In this document: positions 12,697 to 22,336 of the stretch, in pieces
Numbering within the stretch: the stretch's first letter is position 1
Layout: each line of letters begins with the position of its first letter
Assembly (NCBI GenBank): GCA_903824785.1
Contig: CAIJYD010000078.1
Coordinates: 304,611-368,610 of the forward strand
Direction: 5' to 3'
Origin: an uncultured Bacteroidota bacterium
GTDB taxonomy: Bacteria; Bacteroidota; Bacteroidia; Bacteroidales; VadinHA17
Length of the DNA stretch: 64,000 nucleotides
The notes under the pieces: model-generated
The model's input: only the letters and a program-made list of their open reading frames with translations
What the model was told of the DNA's origin: nothing
Databases searched by the model: none
Made by a program: the position numbers and the translations under genes

Positions 12697-12728
12697 CTGC
12701 CAAATTGTCAAAATCCGGTTATTGGCAG
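12697..12728 (+). promoter_or_regulatory. Putative stress operator upstream of grpE
   Basis: TGCCAAATTGTC (TGCCA-N3-TGTC, shared with hsp20 upstream region) and a perfect CTGCCAA...TTGGCAG inverted repeat 73 bp upstream of grpE ATG. Confidence 0.45.
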
Positions 12729-12770
12729 GCAATTTGATAACTAAAGAATTAAACTGAAATACAGGGAGTG

Positions 12771-13412
12771 ATGATGAAGAAAAAAAGAAATGAACAGGAA
12801 AAAACAAGTCATAATTACTTTAAGAAATCAACTGATAATAAAGAAAGTACTTCAACAACCGAGGAAAATAACAATAATAAATCAGATAATCCCCCTTCCG
12901 GAAACGAAAATGTTTTTGTGGCAGATAATATAACCCGTGAAGAGACTTCTGACAAAGCAAGCCCTGAAGTGAAGGCTATTACAGAAAAACTGGCAGATAT
13001 GCAGGATAAGTACATCAGGCTTTCTGCTGAGTTTGACAACTACAGAAAAAGAACGCTTCGCGAAAAAATGGATATGTCAAAATATGCCGGAGAAAATCTT
13101 TTTCAGAAGATCATCCCGCTTATGGATGACTTTGAAAGAGCCCTTAAGCATATGGAAACAGCAACAGATTGTATTGCTATGAAAAACGGTATCGATCTCA
13201 TTTACATCAAGTTCAGTGATTTTCTTAAACAAAATGGCATCAAGGAAATAGAATCACTTAATATTAATTTTAATGTTGATCTTCATGAAGCTGTTGCAAA
13301 AGTTCCGGTAGAGGAAACCGATAAAAAAGGAAAAGTTGTAGATGTGGTGGAAAAAGGGTATTACCTCCAGGATAAAGTGTTAAGGTTCTCTAAAGTAGTT
13401 GTCGGAGAATAA
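12771..13412 (+). CDS. grpE: Nucleotide exchange factor GrpE
   Basis: ADMQDKYIRLSAEFDNYRKRTLREKMDMSKYAGENLFQKIIPLMDDFERAL; followed by dnaJ. Confidence 0.95.
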   Translation: MMKKKRNEQEKTSHNYFKKSTDNKESTSTTEENNNNKSDNPPSGNENVFVADNITREETSDKASPEVKAITEKLADMQDKYIRLSAEFDNYRKRTLREKMDMSKYAGENLFQKIIPLMDDFERALKHMETATDCIAMKNGIDLIYIKFSDFLKQNGIKEIESLNINFNVDLHEAVAKVPVEETDKKGKVVDVVEKGYYLQDKVLRFSKVVVGE

Positions 13413-13469
13413 ATTAACCTCATTGAAAAGGAAACTGAACTGTGGCGAAAGTAAATAAAAATTAAAAGG

Positions 13470-14615
13470 ATGGGAAAAAGAGATTATTATGAAGTGCTGG
13501 GAGTACCTAAAGAGGCCACAAAAGAACAGATAAAAAAGGCTTACAGGCAACAGGCATTGAAGTTTCATCCCGACAAAAATCCGGGCGATAAGAAATCAGA
13601 AGAAAATTTCAAAGAGGCAGCTGAAGCTTATGAAGTGTTAAGCAACGCTGAGAAGAAAGCCCGTTACGACCGGTACGGCCATGCCGGAATGGGTAATTCA
13701 GGTAACGGATTCAGTGGTCAGGGAATGTCGATGGATGACATCTTCTCTTCATTCGGTGATATCTTTGGTGATGCTTTTGGTGGATTTGGTTCATTCGGAG
13801 GAGGGAGACGCGGACGAAGAGTTAACAAGGGAAGCAACCTGAGGGTAAAAGTAAAACTCAACCTTCAGGAAATTGCTGCCGGTACAGAGAAAAAAATAAA
13901 GGTAAATAAATATGATACCTGTTCAGCTTGTGACGGAACCGGTGCAGCCGACCCATCATCATTATCCAGCTGTCCTACCTGCCACGGCTCAGGACAGGTT
14001 ACCCGGCTTACTAACACAATGCTCGGGCAGATGCAAACAACATCTGCATGCCCGTCATGCGGAGGAGAAGGAAAAACCATCACAAAAAAATGTACAGCCT
14101 GTTATGGAGAAGGTATCGTACAGAAAGAAGAGGTAATTAAAATAAACATCCCTGCAGGCGTTGGCAAAGGGATGCAGATGACCGTCGGTGGCAAAGGAAA
14201 TTCCCCGCGGAGAGGTGGCGTTAACGGCGACCTGCTTGTTGTAATTGATGAAGAAGAACACCCGGAACTGATAAGAGAAGGAAATGACCTTATTTATAAT
14301 CTTTTTATTAGTATCCCCGATGCAATACTTGGAACACATGTCGAGGTTCCCACTGTAGATAATAATGTGAAAATAAAAATTGAACCTGCCACACAACCGG
14401 GTAAAATACTGCGGCTCAGAGGTAAAGGACTGCCGGAAGTAAATGGTTATGGGAGAGGCGATCTTCTGGTTAATGTCAATGTCTGGATACCAAGAAGTAT
14501 CAACAAGGATGAGCTTAAGATCTTCGAAAAATTAAAAGAATCAGACTCTTTTATACCCGACCCTGATAAAAACGATAAAGGCTTTTTCGACAGGATGAGA
14601 GGGTATTTTGAGTAG
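13470..14615 (+). CDS. dnaJ: Chaperone DnaJ
   Basis: [40 protein letters not shown] region, four CxxCxGxG-like zinc motifs. Confidence 0.97.
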   Translation: MGKRDYYEVLGVPKEATKEQIKKAYRQQALKFHPDKNPGDKKSEENFKEAAEAYEVLSNAEKKARYDRYGHAGMGNSGNGFSGQGMSMDDIFSSFGDIFGDAFGGFGSFGGGRRGRRVNKGSNLRVKVKLNLQEIAAGTEKKIKVNKYDTCSACDGTGAADPSSLSSCPTCHGSGQVTRLTNTMLGQMQTTSACPSCGGEGKTITKKCTACYGEGIVQKEEVIKINIPAGVGKGMQMTVGGKGNSPRRGGVNGDLLVVIDEEEHPELIREGNDLIYNLFISIPDAILGTHVEVPTVDNNVKIKIEPATQPGKILRLRGKGLPEVNGYGRGDLLVNVNVWIPRSINKDELKIFEKLKESDSFIPDPDKNDKGFFDRMRGYFE

Positions 14616-14779
14616 AAAATACCGCAATTAAGATTCCCTGAAGGAGAGGGAAGTCTGGAAATGTTGATCACACTCAACAAATTATTCCCGGGAAAAACAA
14701 CCCGTTAATGTTTACTGCTATGTTCAGCGGATTTTTTTATATTTACACATAATATTCAATATTATTAAAATATCATCTT

Positions 14780-15688
14780 ATGGCACTTTTTGAAGCAAAG
14801 AATGTCACAAAACAATACGGTAGCAAGTTAGCGCTCGATAATGTCAGCATCTCTGTACCGGAACAATGCATCTACGGACTGCTCGGTCCTAATGGTGCAG
14901 GCAAAACCACTCTCATCAGGATCATCAACCAGATAACAGGGCCCGATTCCGGTGAGTTATTACTTAATGGAAATAAGCTGATGCCTGATGATGTTCAGTA
15001 TATCGGCTACCTTCCTGAAGAAAGAGGATTATATAAAAAAATGAAAGTCGGCGAACAAGCATTGTATTTTGCCCAACTGAAAGGCCTTTCCAAAGCGGAA
15101 GCAATGAAAAGATTGAAATACTGGTTTAAGAAGCTTGACATACTCGACTGGTGGGGAAAAAAGGTTGAAGAATTATCCAAGGGGATGCAGCAGAAAGTTC
15201 AGTTTATTATTACTGTGCTTCACGAGCCAAAACTTATTATTTTCGATGAGCCTTTCACCGGATTTGATCCTCTGAATACCAACATTATCAAAAAAGAGAT
15301 ACTTTTCCTCAGGGAACGTGGTGCAACAATTATTTTTTCGACACATAACATGGAATCCGTTGAGGAACTTTGCGATAATATCACTCTGATTGATAACGCA
15401 AAAACCCTGCTTGAAGGAAGTGTCCATGAGATAAGAAGTAAATGGGCTGCCAATGAATATGATCTTGTTTTTGATGGTGATGTAAATATTGAGGGAAACG
15501 GTCACTACAATATTCTTAAGCAGCATGTTGAAAATAATAAAAGTATTATCCGTCTGAAAACCACCAGCGATATCAATACCAATGATATCCTTCAGACAGT
15601 AATGCGTTCTGGTAGCATAACCTCATTTAACCCTGCTCTTCCTTCAATGAATGAGATCTTTATAAGGGTAGTTGAAAATCGTAATTAA
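14780..15688 (+). CDS. ABC transporter ATP-binding protein (NatA-like)
   Basis: GPNGAGKTT Walker A, LSKGMQQK signature, LIIFDEPFTGFDP Walker B. Confidence 0.92.
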   Translation: MALFEAKNVTKQYGSKLALDNVSISVPEQCIYGLLGPNGAGKTTLIRIINQITGPDSGELLLNGNKLMPDDVQYIGYLPEERGLYKKMKVGEQALYFAQLKGLSKAEAMKRLKYWFKKLDILDWWGKKVEELSKGMQQKVQFIITVLHEPKLIIFDEPFTGFDPLNTNIIKKEILFLRERGATIIFSTHNMESVEELCDNITLIDNAKTLLEGSVHEIRSKWAANEYDLVFDGDVNIEGNGHYNILKQHVENNKSIIRLKTTSDINTNDILQTVMRSGSITSFNPALPSMNEIFIRVVENRN

Positions 15689-15719
15689 AACCAGACATTA
15701 ACATCGAAAAAATCATATT

Positions 15720-17081
15720 ATGAACAAGATATCCGTTATTATTAAAAGAGAATATATCACCAGAGTAAGGAAAAAATCATTCATTATTATGACAATCCTT
15801 GCTCCTATTCTCATGGCAGCAATTGTAATTCTGCCTACTGTTATTATGATGAATGAGGATGGCGGTGACTTAAAAAAAATTGCAGTTATTGAAGATAACT
15901 CCGATCTCTTTAAAGGAACTATCAAAAACACGAAAGAGGCGGAATTCATTTACCTCGAAAACGTAAAAGTAGAAGAGCTGAAAAAATCATTTGCAACGGC
16001 AGGATATTATGGAATTCTCTATATTTCTCCTGAAATTGTCAACACTCCGAATGCAATACAACTCATTTCAAAGCAGCAACCTCCGATTGGTCTGCTCCAG
16101 CATATTGAAAATTCACTCAAAAAGGAGATTGAGAAACAAAAGTTGCTGACTTTCAAGATTAGCAATCTTGATGAAATAATGAAAACCATTGAGACCAACG
16201 TATCGGTTCAGACAATTAAAATTGATGATTCGGGTGAAGTGAAAGAGACAAGCACCGGAATAGCTATGGCTCTGGCATATATACTTGGCTTCCTGATGTA
16301 TATGCTGGTCTTCATTTTCGGTTCGCAGGTTATGAGAGGGGTTATTGAAGAAAAAACCAGCAGGGTTGTTGAGGTTATAATCTCTTCCGTAAAACCCGTG
16401 CAGCTGATGATGGGGAAAATTGTCGGAATAGCTCTTGTCGGCCTCACCCAGTTCCTCATCTGGATATTCCTTACTATGTCAATTGTAACTGTATTAAAGA
16501 CCACAATACTCCAGAAAACTGGCATTACTGAAATCTCACAATCCATTCCTCAGAATGTTATGGGAGCTGATCAGAAAACAGATGCAGCCGTTCAGACTGC
16601 AACAGTATCGCCTGAACTTGCAGAATTCTCCAAATTATTCGACAGCGCAATGAATCAACCCTGGGGGTTAATCATATTATCATTCATATTCTATTTCATT
16701 ACCGGATATCTTCTTTATGCCTCAGTGTTCGCAGCCATCGGATCGGCTGTTGATAATGAAACTGAAACACAGCAATTTATGCTGCCTGTAACAATTCCAA
16801 TCATAGTGGGGCTCATGGTGGCTATGGGAACTATGCAAAACCCTGAGAGCTCACTCTCATTCTGGTGCTCACTCATCCCGCTTACATCGCCGATCGTTAT
16901 GATGGCACGTATTCCATTTGGAGTTCCATACTGGGAGATTGCCGTTTCAATGGCTCTGATGCTGGTTACATTTATTGGATTTGTATGGATGGCTGCAAAA
17001 ATATACCGTACTGGTATCCTTATGTATGGAAAGAAAACATCATGGAAGGAGATGTGGAAGTGGCTGAGATATAGTGGATAA
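15720..17081 (+). CDS. ABC transporter permease (ABC-2/NatB-like)
   Basis: MNKISVIIKREYITRVRKKSFIIMTILAPILMA; VIEEKTSRVVEVIISSVKPVQLMMGKIVG; C-terminal TM cluster. Confidence 0.9.
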   Translation: MNKISVIIKREYITRVRKKSFIIMTILAPILMAAIVILPTVIMMNEDGGDLKKIAVIEDNSDLFKGTIKNTKEAEFIYLENVKVEELKKSFATAGYYGILYISPEIVNTPNAIQLISKQQPPIGLLQHIENSLKKEIEKQKLLTFKISNLDEIMKTIETNVSVQTIKIDDSGEVKETSTGIAMALAYILGFLMYMLVFIFGSQVMRGVIEEKTSRVVEVIISSVKPVQLMMGKIVGIALVGLTQFLIWIFLTMSIVTVLKTTILQKTGITEISQSIPQNVMGADQKTDAAVQTATVSPELAEFSKLFDSAMNQPWGLIILSFIFYFITGYLLYASVFAAIGSAVDNETETQQFMLPVTIPIIVGLMVAMGTMQNPESSLSFWCSLIPLTSPIVMMARIPFGVPYWEIAVSMALMLVTFIGFVWMAAKIYRTGILMYGKKTSWKEMWKWLRYSG

Positions 17082-17099
17082 GTCCCGAATTAAAAGAAA

Positions 17100-18275
17100 A
17101 TGTCGAAAATACTGGTAATTGACGATGAAAGAGCCATCCGGAACACGTTGAAGGAGGTTCTGGAATATGAGAAACATGAGGTTGATCTGGCTGAAGACGG
17201 GCCGACAGGTATTGAAATGTTTTCAGCAAATTCATACGATATTGTGCTTTGCGATATCAAAATGGCCAAGATGGATGGCATTGAGGTACTTGGAAAAATA
17301 ACTGAATTATCCTCCGAAATTCCTGTCGTAATGATTTCCGGTCATGGAAATATCGACACCGCCGTGGAAGCTATTAAAAAAGGAGCATACGATTTTCTCG
17401 AAAAACCACTTGACCTTAACCGGCTTCTTATTACCATCCGCAATGCAATGGATAAGTCGACGCTTATCACGCAGACCCAGGTTCTGAAAAGCAAAGTCAG
17501 CAAGATGTACGAGATTGTCGGTACGTCGGAACCTATTGAGCAGGTTAAAAGTATGATAGAAAGGGTTGCTCCCACCGAGGCACGGGTTCTCATTACCGGA
17601 TCAAACGGAACAGGCAAGGAGCTCGTTGCTCACCAGATACATGAAAAAAGCAACAGGTCGAAGGGCCCGTTTGTGGAAGTAAATTGTGCAGCTATTCCAT
17701 CTGAATTAATTGAAAGTGAACTATTCGGACATGAAAAAGGCTCCTTTACATCAGCTATTAAACAGCGGATTGGCAAATTTGAACAGGCCAGCGGGGGAAC
17801 TCTTTTTCTGGATGAGATAGGTGATATGAGCCTTTCCGCCCAGGCAAAGGTATTAAGAGCCCTTCAGGAGAATAAGATAACCAGAGTTGGCTCTGACAAG
17901 GATATTCATGTTAATGTAAGGGTAATCACAGCAACCAATAAAAATATCCGAAAGGAGATAGAAAGTAATGGCTTCCGTGAGGATCTTTATCACAGGCTAA
18001 GTGTTATTCTCATTCACGTTCCTTCTCTCAATGAAAGGGAAGAGGATATCCCGCTTCTTGCCGAACATTTTAACACCCTGATCTGCAATGAATACGGAAT
18101 GAGCAAGAAGATAATTAATGAGGATGCAATAACAGAACTCAGGAAAATACAATGGACAGGGAATATCAGAGAGTTCAGAAATGTTCTTGAAAGACTAATA
18201 ATACTTTGTCCGAATGAAATAACCGGAAATGATGTCCTTGCTTATGCCTTGCCGGTTTCCGGAACTAATGTTTAA
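17100..18275 (+). CDS. NtrC-family response regulator (REC + AAA+ sigma54-interaction-like domain), no C-terminal Fis HTH
   Basis: ILVIDDERAIRNTLKEVLEYE REC; LITGSNGTGKELVA Walker A; GTLFLDEIGDMSLSAQAKVLRALQE; ends right after the AAA+ lid; GAFTGA loop is GSFTSA. Confidence 0.9.
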   Translation: MSKILVIDDERAIRNTLKEVLEYEKHEVDLAEDGPTGIEMFSANSYDIVLCDIKMAKMDGIEVLGKITELSSEIPVVMISGHGNIDTAVEAIKKGAYDFLEKPLDLNRLLITIRNAMDKSTLITQTQVLKSKVSKMYEIVGTSEPIEQVKSMIERVAPTEARVLITGSNGTGKELVAHQIHEKSNRSKGPFVEVNCAAIPSELIESELFGHEKGSFTSAIKQRIGKFEQASGGTLFLDEIGDMSLSAQAKVLRALQENKITRVGSDKDIHVNVRVITATNKNIRKEIESNGFREDLYHRLSVILIHVPSLNEREEDIPLLAEHFNTLICNEYGMSKKIINEDAITELRKIQWTGNIREFRNVLERLIILCPNEITGNDVLAYALPVSGTNV

Positions 18276-18367
18276 CCTCCGTGAACACAATGCAGCTCCA
18301 AATTTGAATTATTTCTCAGCATTCTTTGTGCAAACCTTTTGCCCCATCACGGTTAAAAAAATTGATT

Positions 18368-19813
18368 ATGCATCGGATAGAAAAAGATAGCCTTGGGCAG
18401 AAACAGATTCCTGCCGGTTCATTATATGGAATTCATTCTGTCAGGGCAAAAGAAAATTTCCCAGGGAACACTCAGTTTCCTGTTGAATGGTATAAAGCTG
18501 TCGGTTTAACAAAACTTGCCTGCTACAATACTTACCGGAAATTCCGTGACGCAGCCACAACAAAATTCGGAAAGAACCTTCCGGTAAAAGTTATCAGCGA
18601 TGAAATACTGAACCAACTCGCTGCGTCGGCAGCAGAAGTTGCAGAAGGCACCCATTTTGATCAGTTTATAATTCCGGCTGTACAAGGTGGTGCAGGTACC
18701 AGTATTAATATGAATATCAATGAGATCATTACTAATTCTGCCCTTCTGAAAACCGGACATGAGTGCGGGGAATACAGTTCTATTGACCCTCTGGAAGATG
18801 CAAATATTTATCAGTCAACAAACGATGTGATACCTACAGCTCTCACCGTTGCTGTTATGAAGCTTCTTAATTCTCTGGAAGAAAAGATTAACCTTGTACG
18901 CCATAAAGTTGAAGAACTGGAACGAAACAGCAGAGAGAAGCTCCGGCCGGGATACACTCAGATGCAGGAGGCTGTGCCATCTTCATTCGGCATCCTCTTC
19001 AGTACGTATAATGAAGCTCTTTCGCGCGACTGGTGGCGCGTATCAAAATGCTCTGAAAGAATCAAGCAGGTGAATCTTGGCGGGGGTGCCATCGGAACCG
19101 GTTTATCATTGCCCCGCTTTTTCATAATGGAAGTAGTTCCTGAACTAAGGAATATTACAGGTATGCCGCTGGCACACAGTGAAAATCTTTCAGATGCAAC
19201 TTCCAACTGCGATAAATGGGTTGAGATCCATGCAACACTAAAGGCTCATGCCGTTAATCTTGAAAAGATGTCCGGGGATTTACGGCTTCTTTCTTCAGAT
19301 ATCACAGGTGAAAAAACAATTTCAATACCCGAACGTCAGATTGGAAGTTCAATAATGCCGGGTAAGATTAACCCGGTAATTCCTGAATTTGTTATATCAT
19401 CAGCCCATAAAATATATTCCAATGATGTCCTCATCAGCTCGCTCAGCGGACAGGGCACTCTTGAACTGAACCCTTATCTTCCGGTTATTGGTTGTGCAGT
19501 TATTGAGAGCATAAACATTCTGATTTCCTGCAATGAAACCTTGCTTGATAATCTTTTCTCAGGCCTTGTGATCAATGAAGATCACGGGTATAAAGCGCTT
19601 ATTTACAGCCCATCGGTAGCGACATCCCTGTCCCCGTACATCGGTTATCATAAAGCAGCTGAAATTGCTAAGCTTATGAAAGAAAAGAAGATCGATATCT
19701 TCGGTGCCAATAGCTTATTGAAAGTCATTGCTGACACAAAACTCATAACCATTCTTCAACCGGGCAATCTGCTTAAACTTGGGTTTTCCCTGGATGATCT
19801 TATTGATTTTTGA
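18368..19813 (+). CDS. Aspartate ammonia-lyase-like lyase
   Basis: ATG 18368 MHRIEKDSLGQKQIPAGSLYGIHSVRAKENFP; GSSIMPGKINP signature; QSTNDVIPTA; located upstream of hydF. Confidence 0.82.
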   Translation: MHRIEKDSLGQKQIPAGSLYGIHSVRAKENFPGNTQFPVEWYKAVGLTKLACYNTYRKFRDAATTKFGKNLPVKVISDEILNQLAASAAEVAEGTHFDQFIIPAVQGGAGTSINMNINEIITNSALLKTGHECGEYSSIDPLEDANIYQSTNDVIPTALTVAVMKLLNSLEEKINLVRHKVEELERNSREKLRPGYTQMQEAVPSSFGILFSTYNEALSRDWWRVSKCSERIKQVNLGGGAIGTGLSLPRFFIMEVVPELRNITGMPLAHSENLSDATSNCDKWVEIHATLKAHAVNLEKMSGDLRLLSSDITGEKTISIPERQIGSSIMPGKINPVIPEFVISSAHKIYSNDVLISSLSGQGTLELNPYLPVIGCAVIESINILISCNETLLDNLFSGLVINEDHGYKALIYSPSVATSLSPYIGYHKAAEIAKLMKEKKIDIFGANSLLKVIADTKLITILQPGNLLKLGFSLDDLIDF

Positions 19814-19882
19814 TAATAGGCTTGAGAAGCTTATCTTTGCAACAAAAGGTAAGTTTGTGTAATACAACAAATAAATCTGGGT

Positions 19883-20053
19883 ATGAAAACAAAAGCATCA
19901 AAAATTAAAGAAAAGAGCTGGACGCTGCCTGGCGAACCTATAACCATTAATAAATTTAAAGAAGGTATTAAAGAAGCTGAAAAAGGTCCATTTATATCAC
20001 TTAATGAATTGAAAAAAAGTGTTGAGGAATGGAAACAGAGCCAAAACCTGTAA
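19883..20053 (+). CDS. Putative antitoxin of a type II toxin-antitoxin module
   Basis: 56-aa ORF MKTKASKIKEKSWTLPGEPITINKFKEGIKEAEKGPFISLNELKKSVEEWKQSQNL*, overlapping the ParE/RelE-like ORF by 25 nt; missing from the ORF track. Confidence 0.65.
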   Translation: MKTKASKIKEKSWTLPGEPITINKFKEGIKEAEKGPFISLNELKKSVEEWKQSQNL

Positions 20054-20313
20054 TATATTCAACCCAGTTTAAAGAGGATATTATTGATGTTTACAGGTAT
20101 AGCATAGAAACATTTGGTAAAATACATGCTGAAAGTTATCTGGAAAATATCTACAAGTTGGTTGAAAGCCTGAATGCTATTTACAACATCTATCCGGAAT
20201 GTCACCATTTACCTACAAAATCAAGAATGTATCGTTGGATTATTTTAGATTCGCATCTTATCATATACCGCATAACAGCTACACAAATTCAGGTTTTACG
20301 TATTGTACATTAA
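20029..20313 (+). CDS. ParE/RelE superfamily toxin
   Basis: YSTQFKEDIIDVYRYSIETFGKIHAESYLENIYKLVESL...YRWIILDSHLIIYRIT..QIQVLRIVH pattern. Confidence 0.8.
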   Translation: METEPKPVIYSTQFKEDIIDVYRYSIETFGKIHAESYLENIYKLVESLNAIYNIYPECHHLPTKSRMYRWIILDSHLIIYRITATQIQVLRIVH

Positions 20314-20513
20314 CACAGGAGTATTTCTATGATTAAAGCTTCAAGGGGGGTTAATCTTTAATTAATAATACCTGTTTTACAGCATAAAAGGCTGCCTTCA
20401 TCAGATCAATCTGTCTAACGGGATTATTCTGCGGCCTTCTTGGTGAAAAGGAGTTAAAATGAATATCATATATTGAAGAAAAAAACTTATTCTGAACAAA
20501 ATTTCTCCACATA

Positions 20514-21743
20514 ATGTCAAAAGGAAGAGAGTCGAAACCACATATCGGGATTTACGGACGGCGTAATAATGGCAAAAGCAGCCTCATCAACTGTCTTGCC
20601 GGACAGGATGTTGCAATAGTATCAGACCATGCCGGCACCACTACCGACCCGGTAAAAAAATCATTCGAGATAACAGGCTTCGGCCCGGTTATACTTGTCG
20701 ATACTGCAGGTATTGACGACTCAGGAGAACTTGGACAGAAAAGAGTTGACCGGACTTTACGAACACTTGAAATTATCGACCTTGCCCTTCTTATCGTTAC
20801 TAATAATTCATGGGGTGAATATGAAAATGATCTTTATGCAAAGTTCATAACCAATGACCTGCCGTTTATTATAATACACAATAAATCAGACCTTGAAGAG
20901 CCAACTGCAGATTTCAGCAATCAGATATCTTCAGTTACCGGATCTTCACTGCTGGAGTTCTCCTCTTTAGATAAACGCAATTATGAGCAACTTATAACTC
21001 TTATCAGGAATACCATTCCCGAACATTCATATAAAACACCTGCTCTCCTTGGTGATCTTATCAGTTATGGAGATATCGTTCTTCTAATTACTCCCATCGA
21101 CGTTGAAGCTCCTGCCGGTCGGCTCATTCTTCCACAGGTGCAGGCTATAAGGGATATTCTTGACAATGAAGCAGTTGCAATTGTTCTGAAAGAAAGGGAA
21201 GTTGACTCATTTCTGAAAAAGACTAAAATAAAACCGGCACTTGCCATTACCGATTCTCAGGTTTTTGTAAAAGCCGACGCTTCGATTCCACATGATATCC
21301 CGCTTACAAGTTTCAGTATAATGCTTGCCCGTTTCAAAGGTGATTTTGAGAATTATCTAAAGGGGACGCCAACGATATCTGAATTAAAAGATGGAGACAG
21401 GGTACTTCTTCTTGAATCGTGCACTCATCATGTATCGTGCGACGACATAGGCAGAACAAAGATACCACGGTGGATAAACAATTTTACCGGGAAAAAAATT
21501 GATTATGAAGTAGTTGCCGGCCATGATCCTCTGCCAAGGCCTATAGAGGATTATTCGCTTGTGATTCAATGCGGAGGATGTATGATTACAAGAAAACAGA
21601 TCCACAACAGGTTACGGATCGCTGTAAACGCAGGAGTGCCAGTTACCAACTATGGAATGGCTATTTCCTATGTCATGGGTATTTACAACCGGGCAATAGC
21701 CCCCTTTGTCAAAGGAAAAAGCAGCACGAATACTTACTTGTGA
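20514..21743 (+). CDS. hydF: [FeFe]-hydrogenase H-cluster maturation GTPase HydF
   Basis: IGIYGRRNNGKSSLINCLAGQDVAIVSDHAGTTTDPVKKSFEI; DTAGIDD; C-terminal cluster ligands CTHHVSCDD...CGGCM. Confidence 0.93.
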   Translation: MSKGRESKPHIGIYGRRNNGKSSLINCLAGQDVAIVSDHAGTTTDPVKKSFEITGFGPVILVDTAGIDDSGELGQKRVDRTLRTLEIIDLALLIVTNNSWGEYENDLYAKFITNDLPFIIIHNKSDLEEPTADFSNQISSVTGSSLLEFSSLDKRNYEQLITLIRNTIPEHSYKTPALLGDLISYGDIVLLITPIDVEAPAGRLILPQVQAIRDILDNEAVAIVLKEREVDSFLKKTKIKPALAITDSQVFVKADASIPHDIPLTSFSIMLARFKGDFENYLKGTPTISELKDGDRVLLLESCTHHVSCDDIGRTKIPRWINNFTGKKIDYEVVAGHDPLPRPIEDYSLVIQCGGCMITRKQIHNRLRIAVNAGVPVTNYGMAISYVMGIYNRAIAPFVKGKSSTNTYL

Positions 21744-21763
21744 TACCTGCTTAATCTGACAAG

Positions 21764-22297
21764 TTACTTATCTCTTTCAACTATTACAGGATCGAGAAGA
21801 AGGCCGAACGGGATCATGCAATAATCATCACGCCAGATATTAGTCCTATCAGCCCCTTTTAACCTGCGGTCATACCAGGTCATAATCACGCTGGTTTTCC
21901 TGAAGTGTCTGAAGAACCTTCATGTATTTTGACTGCCTACGGGATGAAGTCTTCATATTAATTCCTCCTTCAATATACTCACTTTCAAGGGGATGAACAA
22001 CCAGGAACTCTGAAGCGTATTTACCTATAGTACTCAGATAACAAAGACGGGCAACATAATCTTCAAGCAGCTTATTATATGACCAGTAAGGCTGCTGCGA
22101 GCTCATAGTCGGAGGAAATTCTCTTTTCCTGGTGCCCTTCATACTGTAAAGTTCCAGGTGAGGACAAAGATGGTGAACATCATATTATTGGCTGTACAAT
22201 AATCGCCAATCTGTTTGCTGAAGCTCACCTCCATCTGCCTCGATATAGTCCGGAAATAATCCAGTCTGATTTTTTCGGATTGCAGTAAATTTTGATG
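21764..22297 (-). pseudogene. Degenerate C-terminal fragment of a large glycoside-hydrolase-like protein
   Basis: Minus-strand pieces in broken frames: HQNLLQSEKIRLDYFRTISRQMEVSFSKQIGDYCTANNMMFT... ; PPTMSSQQPYWSYNKLLEDYVARLCYLSTIGKYASEFLVVHPLESEYIE... ; GADRTNIWRDDYCMIPFGLLLDPVIVERDK*. Confidence 0.65.
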
Positions 22298-22336
22298 TCA
22301 GTAATAATCCTCAACCCTGCTTACTGTCTCAATAGA

